Positions 57,750-64,000 of a DNA stretch of 64,000 bases are shown here, one piece after another. Each line of letters opens with the position of its first letter. Position 1 is the stretch's first letter. Made by a program: the position numbers and the translations under genes. The DNA is from Bedellia somnulentella. Its lineage: Eukaryota > Arthropoda > Insecta > Lepidoptera > Bedelliidae. The notes under the pieces are model-generated. The model did no database searches, was not told the origin of the DNA, and was given only the letters and a program-made list of their open reading frames with translations. The DNA is taken from positions 12,400,001 to 12,464,000 of the forward strand of contig OY755178.1 in assembly GCA_963576735.1 (NCBI GenBank), in the 5' to 3' direction.

Positions 57750-59802
57750 GTAATTCCCAAACAGCCATCCAAACGTAACCCACGGACAACGAATGTCCTG
57801 AAATATCGAACATTACTGAGGGACGAGTTAATCTCCGCAACCGCGCCAAATCTAGATAGTACAGTAGCGATTGAAGACAATGTCAAATTTCTCACTGATG
57901 CTATCACCAAATCTTACGAGGCGTCCTGCCCCCTTAGGAAACCCACAACTCCAGGAAAAGAGTCTAGTAGATGGTGTGATGGGGAACTCGAATCTATGCG
58001 CGGTGAACTCCGTAATCTCTTTAACAAAGCCAAAAACTCCAGAATACCAGATGACTGGGAGGAATACAAATTATTCCTAAGAAAATACAAAAAACTTACT
58101 AGATCACGCAGAAGGAAAGCTTGGCGGAAATACTGCGAATCAATAGAATCTAACAATAAGGCGGCGAGAATCAGGAAACTCCTGGCCTCAGATAATAATC
58201 TCACCGTAGGGCCGCTAAAAAACCCAGATGAAACATACACTACCACACATACAGAAACACACAAATTGCTACTGGAATGCCACTTCCCAGACTGCCGTCA
58301 CACTGATGAAGTGTCCTGGCCTGAGGAACCAATCAGCAGCCCCACGAACATAGATGTATCCCAATCTGAAAAGATAGTCACACAAGATAGAGTTGAATGG
58401 GCAATCAAAACCTTCAACCCCTTCAAATCGCCGGGTCTTGACGGTATAATTCCGGCACTACTACAGTGGGCCAGAGATATCATCACCCCGTGGTTGGTGA
58501 AACTTTACCAATCGTGCATGGCGCACAGATATACCCCCCTACCATGGCGGGAGGTTAAAGTGACCTTCATTCCCAAACCCGGAAAATCTGACTATACAGA
58601 CCCCAAATCCTTTAGACCCATTAGCCTAACTTCTTTTCTCTTAAAAACACTAGAGAGACTCTGTGACAGGTTCATTAGAGAGGAGATATTAACAAAAAAG
58701 CCCCTACATACTCATCAGCATGCCTACACGAAGGACAAATCAACCGAAACAGCTCTCCACAGAGTTGTTTCCAAAATTGAGTGTGCTCTCAGCACTAAGT
58801 TGTTCTCATTATGCACCTTTATAGACATTGAAGGTGCCTTCGATATAACTAATATCCCAAGTATCAATAGAGCCCTGGAAAAATTCCATGTTAATCCCAC
58901 ACTGCGGGGCTGGATAGTAAACATGTTGAAACTCAGAGCGGTACAAATAACTGTTAATGACACCAACAGAGCGGTGGTGACAAGGGGTTGTCCTCAAGGA
59001 GGTGTTTTATCCCCACTGCTCTGGAACATGGTGGTCGACTCACTCATTAAAAGACTAAACATGCAAGGCTACCTAACTATTGGCTATGCAGACGACCTCA
59101 CGATTCTCATAAACGGAAACCATGCGAACACCCTCTGCAATCAAATGGGTCACGCTTTGAGGGTGGTTGAAAAATGGTGTAAAGATTTTGACCTACACGT
59201 CAATCCTAAGAAGACTGAACTAATTCTCTTTACTCGCAAACGGAAACTACCGCCGTTTGACCCTCCTAAGTTGTTTGGCACGCAACTTACTTTATCCAAA
59301 ACAGTAAAATATCTAGGAATCACCCTAGATGATAAACTAAACTGGAAACCACACTTAGAAAAGGTAATAAAAAAGCCAGCGCAACCCTTTGGCAATGTAA
59401 AAGAATCTTGGGTAAGAACTGGGGACTCAAACCGAGAATCACACACTGGCTTTATACCACTGTCATCAGACCGGTGATAACCTATGGAGCTCTGATCTGG
59501 TGGCCAAGAACGAAACTTGTTACAGCCCAACATGAATTAGACAAGATGCAACGACAGGCTTGTCTAGCAATAACGGGCTGCATGTGCACTACGCCTACAG
59601 CCGCACTACAAGCCTTACTAAATCTCCCCCCACAGTATTTATACATACAGCAAGAAGCAGCCATCTCTGCTGTAAGGCTACAGAGAGCAGGACACCTAAG
59701 CAACGACTCCAGAATCCTACATACTGAAATACTCACAGAAGCGTTGAAAGACCAGCCCCTACTGGCCGCTCTGTGTGATAGGATCACCAAAACTATTAAA
59801 AA
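57750..59802 (+). pseudogene. I-like LINE, reverse transcriptase part
   Basis: A frame from 57744 to 59477 encodes a linker and RT: SPGLDGIIPALLQWA, KVTFIPKPGKSDYTDPKSFRPISL, TFIDIEGAFD, GCPQGGVLSPLLWNMVVDSL, GYADDLTILI, HVNPKKTELILFTRK and VKYLGITLDDKLNWKPH. One missing A in the run at 59369-59374 shifts the frame; the next frame continues without other damage (GLKPRITHWLYTTVIRPVITYGA ... LQALLNLPP) up to about 59800, where an opposite-strand LINE interrupts. The RNase H part follows at 63480. The endonuclease is absent, so the element is 5'-truncated at its junction with the RTE fragment. RNase H after RT suggests the I/Loa-type groups. Confidence 0.85.
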
Positions 59803-60176
59803 AGTCAAAAGTCAAAAAGTCAAAAAGTTTATTTTTCAAAATAAAGTTAAATACTAACATTTTTTGAACGTCAAAGTTTTAAATTAATCGTTAATCCGTT
59901 GCTTCGGAAGGTGTTCGTAAAGAGAAGAAGCAACAAAGAAACTCTTTACATTCACATTTTTTCATTTTTTCAAAATATGGTTTGTACAATTTCAGTTTAT
60001 AAACATGTTTTTACTTTACAAAAGATTTTCTATGCGACCAAACCAAACGCTAGTTTGACATAATTAAAATAAATTGTCCATCACAAAAACCAATCACATA
60101 ACGTGAGAAGAAAAATCCTCACCAGACAATTATTCCTAGGAATAACGAGGGAAGATTTATAGCTTTACGGACATGG

Positions 60177-63026
60177 TCATGTGCGCGTTGGGTCCTTGTC
60201 GTTTAAAAAATCTTGAACACTGTAGTAAGATTTCTTTAAAAGCATGGCTTTAATTGCCTTTTTAAAAGATGCCACAGGCAATTCCAATATGTCAGAAGGA
60301 AGTTTATTGAACATTTTCAGGGATAGTCCCATAAAGGAGTTACTTACTTTATTAAGTCTCCACTTCGGTACGTTAAGTTTGTCCTTATTTCGAGTGTTAA
60401 CAGTATGCCTATCACTAACTTTACTAAATTGGCCTATATTCTTTTTGGCATACATTAAATTCTCAAATATGTATTGGCAAGGGACTGTTAAAATGCCAAT
60501 ATCTTTAAATTTTTCGCGCAACGAATACCTCGACCTTAACATGTAAATAGATCGGATAGCTCGCTTTTGTAAGACAAAAACTTTATGAACATCAGCCGCT
60601 TTACCCCATAATAAAATACCGTACGACATAATACTATGAAAATAACTGAAATAAACAATGCGAGCTGTTTCTATGTCTGCTATTTCTCTAATCTTACGCA
60701 CGGCATACGCTGCTGAGCTCAGCCTTTTAGAAAGTGTTAGTATATGGGGTCCCCATTGCAACTTAGAATCGATTATTATCCCTAGGAATTTTGTCTCTTT
60801 CACTAATTCTACTTTTTCACTGTCAATAACAATATTGGCGTCAACTTGCCTAACATTCGGTAAAGTAAATTTAATACATTTAGTTTTTTTGGCATTCAGA
60901 ACCAGGTTATTTACAGTAAACCAATGCAATACCAGTGAGATAGCTTTATTTACGTCGTCAAGAGATGTAGAGGATCTCGCTACATTAAATATTAAAGATG
61001 TGTCATCTGCAAACATAACTATCTCAGAATACTTTTGTACCATAAATGGTAAATCATTAATATAAATCAGAAACAGTAATGGGCCAAGTATAGAACCTTG
61101 AGGAACGCCCATCTCTATTTCCGATCCTTTCGACGTGGTTCCATTAATATCTACCTTTAAAGTTCTTTTATCAAGATATGATGCCATTAATTTCAGTGCT
61201 TGCTCGTCAAAACCGTAATATTTAAGTTTAGTCAACGCTATTTCCTTTTTTACACAATCAAAAGCTTTTGTGAGGTCACAAAATATACCTAACGCATCCC
61301 GGGAGTTTTCCCATGAATTAAAAATATGTTTCATTAGTGACACTCCTGCATCTACAGTAGACCTACCTTTAGTAAAACCATATTGCTCGTCATGGAATAT
61401 ATTATTTTTATTGAAATATGAAAGCATTTGGTTGGACATGATTTTCTCGAAAACCTTACTGAGAACTGGTAAAATAGAAATAGGCCTATAGTTGGTAAAG
61501 TCCTGACTATCTCCTGATTTATGTAGTGGGATGAGCCTACTTAACTTCATACAGTCTGGAAATTCTCCTATATCTATACATTTATTAAAAAGTATCGTTA
61601 AATGGGGAGCGATTATATTTATTATTCTGTTTATGACGAAAACTGACATTCCTGTTATGTCTTCGGTTTTTTTAAGATTAATGGTTTTAAAATTTTTAAT
61701 TATATCATTACTGTCAACATACTTGAAAGAAAACTGTGCTGTTGTTTTGGTAACATTTTGTTCCAACAACTCAAGAGCTTTTTGGGGACATGAATTTAAT
61801 TTCTCTGTTGTCTGAGTGGGGGTATTTATAAAATGATTTTCAAAAATGTCAGCAATTTGTGATCTTGACTGTATCAGTTCATTATCTAATAATAAATTGA
61901 GATCATGCGGGGACTTTAGTTTTCCAGTTTCACTGTTAATTATTTTCCAGACAGTCTTACTCTTGTTAGAAGAATTCTTAATTTTATGTTTTATGCATCT
62001 AGATTTAGCTTCACCACAAACTTTTTTGAAAATTTTTGAATAATTTCTGACATAAATAATAAAATCTTGGTTGAAGTTATAGGACTTTTCTCTATAAATG
62101 TTATATAGGTGATCTCTACTTATTCTAATTCCAGCGGTGGCCCATTCAGCAAAAGAGCATTTTGTATTACACAGTATTACCTTAGTTTTAAAGGTTTTGT
62201 TAAATTCTGTTTTTAGCTCATTGATGAAAGAAAGACAATTCTCTAATGTTTCACTGCTTCTCATTGGGGGGCTGATGCTAGACCTAATATTATTTTCAAA
62301 TAAGCTAAGTTTTTTTTCAGTTATCTGTCTACATACAATTGACTTTTTTTTTTCAATGGTTAATTCTAAATTTATGAATTGTCCCTTGTGGTCTGAGGTA
62401 ATGCTATCAAAAAGGAAGTGACCAGAGTAGTCACAATTGCAATAAATATTATCTAAACATGTTGCAGAGGTCGAGGTAATTCGGGTTGGCTCATTAAATA
62501 CATTTAGAAGATTAAATGATTGAAAAAATGTTAAGATTCTCTCCTTTACTAGACCCTCACCTAATAAGTCAACATTGAAATCCCCACAAACTACAACCTC
62601 TCTGGAGCTGCGGGAAGCCATCCCCAAAGCATCCTCCATCGCTGCTTCAAAGATGTCATAGTTACCTTTGGGTGGGCGATATACACACAAAATTATATAC
62701 TTGCTCAATTCAATGCATGATATTTCTACATGTTGTTCAACAGAGAGTCTACAGATGTCTTTTCTTTCTTTAAATTTAATGTCTACATATAATAGTATCA
62801 TACTACCCCCACACATTATGGACTCTCTGTTAAAACAACTGCCCACCGTGTAATTCTTTAAACTAAAGTTCATTTGTTCTGTTTTTAACCAGTGTTCTGT
62901 CAAACAAAGTATTTTAACATTGTACTTATTAACGAATAACTCTAATTCTAATAATTTGCAGGAAAGGCTCTGTATGTTCTGATGAACTAGTGAAATGTAT
63001 GCCTTTTCCTTTGTCTTACTACCTAG
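60177..63026 (-). CDS. CR1/Jockey-like ORF2: endonuclease-reverse transcriptase
   Basis: Open from 63050 to the TGA at 60177-60179, about 950 codons from the proposed frameshift point at 63026. Endonuclease boxes: LVHQNIQSLSCKLLELE, LCLTEHWLK, VCGDFNVDLLGEG, ITSDHKGQF. RT boxes: RLIPLHKSGDSQDFTNYRPISIL, YGFTKGRSTVDA, CDLTKAFDCV, GVPQGSILGPLLFLIYINDLP, FADDTSLIF and TKFLGIIIDSKLQWGPHI. No stop or frameshift is visible. There is no in-frame ATG before the endonuclease start (the first, at 62873, would remove HQNIQSL and TEHW), so translation must begin at another codon or by shifting from ORF1. Family placement by RT and tail is CR1 or Jockey. Confidence 0.9.
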   Translation of the reverse strand, partial: LGSKTKEKAYISLVHQNIQSLSCKLLELELFVNKYNVKILCLTEHWLKTEQMNFSLKNYTVGSCFNRESIMCGGSMILLYVDIKFKERKDICRLSVEQHVEISCIELSKYIILCVYRPPKGNYDIFEAAMEDALGMASRSSREVVVCGDFNVDLLGEGLVKERILTFFQSFNLLNVFNEPTRITSTSATCLDNIYCNCDYSGHFLFDSITSDHKGQFINLELTIEKKKSIVCRQITEKKLSLFENNIRSSISPPMRSSETLENCLSFINELKTEFNKTFKTKVILCNTKCSFAEWATAGIRISRDHLYNIYREKSYNFNQDFIIYVRNYSKIFKKVCGEAKSRCIKHKIKNSSNKSKTVWKIINSETGKLKSPHDLNLLLDNELIQSRSQIADIFENHFINTPTQTTEKLNSCPQKALELLEQNVTKTTAQFSFKYVDSNDIIKNFKTINLKKTEDITGMSVFVINRIINIIAPHLTILFNKCIDIGEFPDCMKLSRLIPLHKSGDSQDFTNYRPISILPVLSKVFEKIMSNQMLSYFNKNNIFHDEQYGFTKGRSTVDAGVSLMKHIFNSWENSRDALGIFCDLTKAFDCVKKEIALTKLKYYGFDEQALKLMASYLDKRTLKVDINGTTSKGSEIEMGVPQGSILGPLLFLIYINDLPFMVQKYSEIVMFADDTSLIFNVARSSTSLDDVNKAISLVLHWFTVNNLVLNAKKTKCIKFTLPNVRQVDANIVIDSEKVELVKETKFLGIIIDSKLQWGPHILTLSKRLSSAAYAVRKIREIADIETARIVYFSYFHSIMSYGILLWGKAADVHKVFVLQKRAIRSIYMLRSRYSLREKFKDIGILTVPCQYIFENLMYAKKNIGQFSKVSDRHTVNTRNKDKLNVPKWRLNKVSNSFMGLSLKMFNKLPSDILELPVASFKKAIKAMLLKKSYYSVQDFLNDKDPTRT

Positions 63027-63412
63027 TTTAAAGCTAAATTTGCAGATACATTAGTACTTGTACTAATAACTGCATCCAAGTCAGTTGAAATTGTTATGTT
63101 ATTCAAATTAATAACATTGTTGTATACTATATTACTAGCTAGTAACATAGCTAGACGTTTTTTAGAATAATCAGGTACTTTCAAGGTACTCTTAGTCATT
63201 AATGATTTCTTAATATAATTATTTATATTAAAATTAACAATTTTTTGCCTATATCCCAAAGTCAAATTATATAGTAACATATTTAATTTATATATCCTAG
63301 TGTTAACCTTATAGCTAAGATGCTTGGAATATAGGAAGTCACTTATAATTATTTTTCTAACATTTAAATTAATTAACCTCTCAAATGATTTCTTTAAGTC
63401 ACTTGGATTCAC
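63023..63412 (-). CDS. ORF1 C-terminal fragment of CR1/Jockey-like LINE
   Basis: 129 codons ending TAG at 63023-63025. The sequence is Asn/Ile/Lys/Leu-rich with no zinc-knuckle, PHD or coiled-coil motif that I can recognise. Position directly before ORF2 in the -1 frame, with a 28-base overlap with the ORF2 open frame, marks it as ORF1. It is probably 5'-truncated, as the element ends about 60 bases further on. Confidence 0.6.
   Translation of the reverse strand: MNPSDLKKSFERLINLNVRKIIISDFLYSKHLSYKVNTRIYKLNMLLYNLTLGYRQKIVNFNINNYIKKSLMTKSTLKVPDYSKKRLAMLLASNIVYNNVINLNNITISTDLDAVISTSTNVSANLALN
63026..63032 (-). promoter_or_regulatory. Candidate -1 ribosomal frameshift site (UUUAAAC) between ORF1 and ORF2
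   Basis: In the ORF1 frame the last codons read GCT TTA AAC TAG; the heptamer T TTA AAC has the X XXY YYZ form of known -1 slippery sites and abuts the stop. A one-base backward slip reads TTT AAA CTA GGT, exactly the ORF2 frame. A second heptamer of the same form, A AAT TTA, lies at 63035-63041. Downstream, AACTAG (63023-63028) could pair with CTAGTT (62985-62990), a weak 6-bp stem overlapping the site; no strong pseudoknot is obvious. Confidence 0.55.
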
Positions 63413-63470
63413 CTTATTACTTGAACCTATTAAAATAACTAAAGTAGTATTCGAGTCATATTGTCATATT

Positions 63471-64000
63471 ATTGTTATTAGATCCAAACATAACTATCGG
63501 GTTATACTTGACGAAGAAAAGTCAGACTTCTCTGGCTCAAAGGAGTTACGTGTGTATACTGATGGGTCTAAGACCAATCAAGGCACGGGGGCTGGCACAC
63601 ACTCCCTGGATCTAAATATAAGAATATCAAAAAGCTTGGGCCAATATAACACTGTTTTTCAGGCCGAATGTCTTGGAATCATCCAAGCTGCCCAGGCTAT
63701 AAAAGCAAGAAAAATCTCAGAAATGACCATAAAAATTATATCGGACAGCACTTCTGTCCTGCAAGCCCTCAATCGAAGCGAATACACTTCAGGTCTAATC
63801 CTGGAATGTCACCAAGCCTTAGAAGAAGTGGCGCAGGACAACAATATTATCCTGCAATGGATAAAAGGCCATAGTCGGTCCTTAGGCAACGATGCGGCTG
63901 ATGAGCTGGCTAGAGGGGGATCGGCTATGTCTCTGTACGGACCCGAACCCATAATACCTCTTCCATTCAACCAGCTGCGCACGTGGCTAAGGGAACGCAC
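63471..64000 (+). pseudogene. I-like LINE, RNase H domain (element continues past window)
   Basis: The frame contains RNase HI motifs with the four acidic residues: VYTDGSKTNQGTGAG, QAECLGIIQAAQ, IISDSTSVLQAL and QWIKGHSRSLGNDAADELARGG. It continues to the window end. It belongs with 57750-59802 and is separated from it by the opposite-strand CR1/Jockey-like LINE. The host-frame reading resumes shortly after 63470. Confidence 0.88.

Larger units (their letters stand above)
59803..63470 (-). mobile_element. CR1/Jockey-like LINE with intact ORF2, inserted in the I-like LINE
   Basis: Minus-strand element. Its 3' end is a short tandem tail, seen on the plus strand as AGTCAAAAGTCAAAAAGTC at about 59801-59825, a tail type typical of CR1-related LINEs. 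It has a 3' UTR of about 370 bp, an uninterrupted ORF2 (60177 to 63050) and the C-terminal part of an ORF1 (63023-63412). The 5' boundary is about 63470, where the I-like LINE resumes. No target duplication is evident. Intact coding of ORF2 points to recent insertion; 5' truncation within ORF1 probably makes this copy immobile. Confidence 0.87.

Noticed and set aside
59369..59374. Programmed frameshift at the A6 run of the I-like LINE
   Set aside because: The shift would fall inside the conserved RT thumb region, where a simple one-base deletion is the better explanation.
1..64000. CRISPR arrays, operons or prokaryotic islands
   Set aside because: The window is eukaryotic with spliced genes; regular spaced repeats of CRISPR type were not seen.

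Overview
This is a eukaryotic nuclear window, AT-rich and intron-containing, most likely from an insect and probably a lepidopteran. The evidence is insect-like gene structures, short exons with GT/AG introns, and a dense mix of LINEs (RTE-, Jockey-, I- and CR1-like), Helitrons, tRNA-derived SINEs and MITEs of the kind I associate with moth and butterfly genomes. The taxonomic call rests on repeat resemblance recalled from knowledge, not on a search.

Five host genes can be read, four complete in coding sequence. (1) 681-10284 (+): USP22/non-stop, the SAGA deubiquitinase, 7 exons, 489 aa. (2) 27631-33259 (+): PUM3/penguin, a nucleolar Puf protein, 8 exons, 630 aa. (3) 40855-47271 (-): thymidylate kinase, 6 exons, 206 aa, convergent with PUM3. 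(4) 48197-51606 (+): the caspase-activated nuclease CAD (DFF40/Drep4), 4 exons, 357 aa, divergent from thymidylate kinase. (5) 55448-56540 (-): the last two exons of the ribosome-biogenesis factor RRS1; its upstream exons lie beyond the window, so that intron is at least 7.4 kb long and full of nested retroelements. The genes do not form a functional cluster, although PUM3 and RRS1 are both ribosome-biogenesis factors.

Most of the rest is mobile DNA, often datable by nesting. 11.6-14.4 kb is a decayed Jockey-type LINE with a MITE inserted. 15.1-18.5 kb is a complete 3.35-kb DNA transposon with 16-bp terminal repeats, a 4-bp target duplication and a DDE-like transposase broken by one stop (Sola-like is my best guess). 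20.6-23.7 kb and 33.3-35.7 kb are two Helitrons with exact TC...CTAG ends between A and T, the first holding a nested LINE and a MITE, the second a helicase remnant. 23.9-27.3 kb is a full-length RTE-type LINE with a 13-bp target duplication and only two nonsense codons. About nine copies or fragments of a 240-bp element that shares both ends with that RTE are scattered through the window. 56.7-64.0 kb is a three-layer nest: RTE fragment, an I-like LINE with RNase H, and a CR1/Jockey-like LINE on the opposite strand.

The most unusual observations are a canonical -1 slippery heptamer placed directly before the ORF1 stop of the CR1-like LINE with ORF2 in the -1 frame and no ATG; eight copies of a 10-bp motif inside the Sola-like transposon; an identical 64-bp inverted repeat carrying a tRNA T-arm just upstream of a USP22 splice acceptor; and a decayed genomic duplicate of the PUM3 terminal exon that lacks the Helitron now sitting behind the parent gene. 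I saw no evidence for a new enzymatic or defence system.
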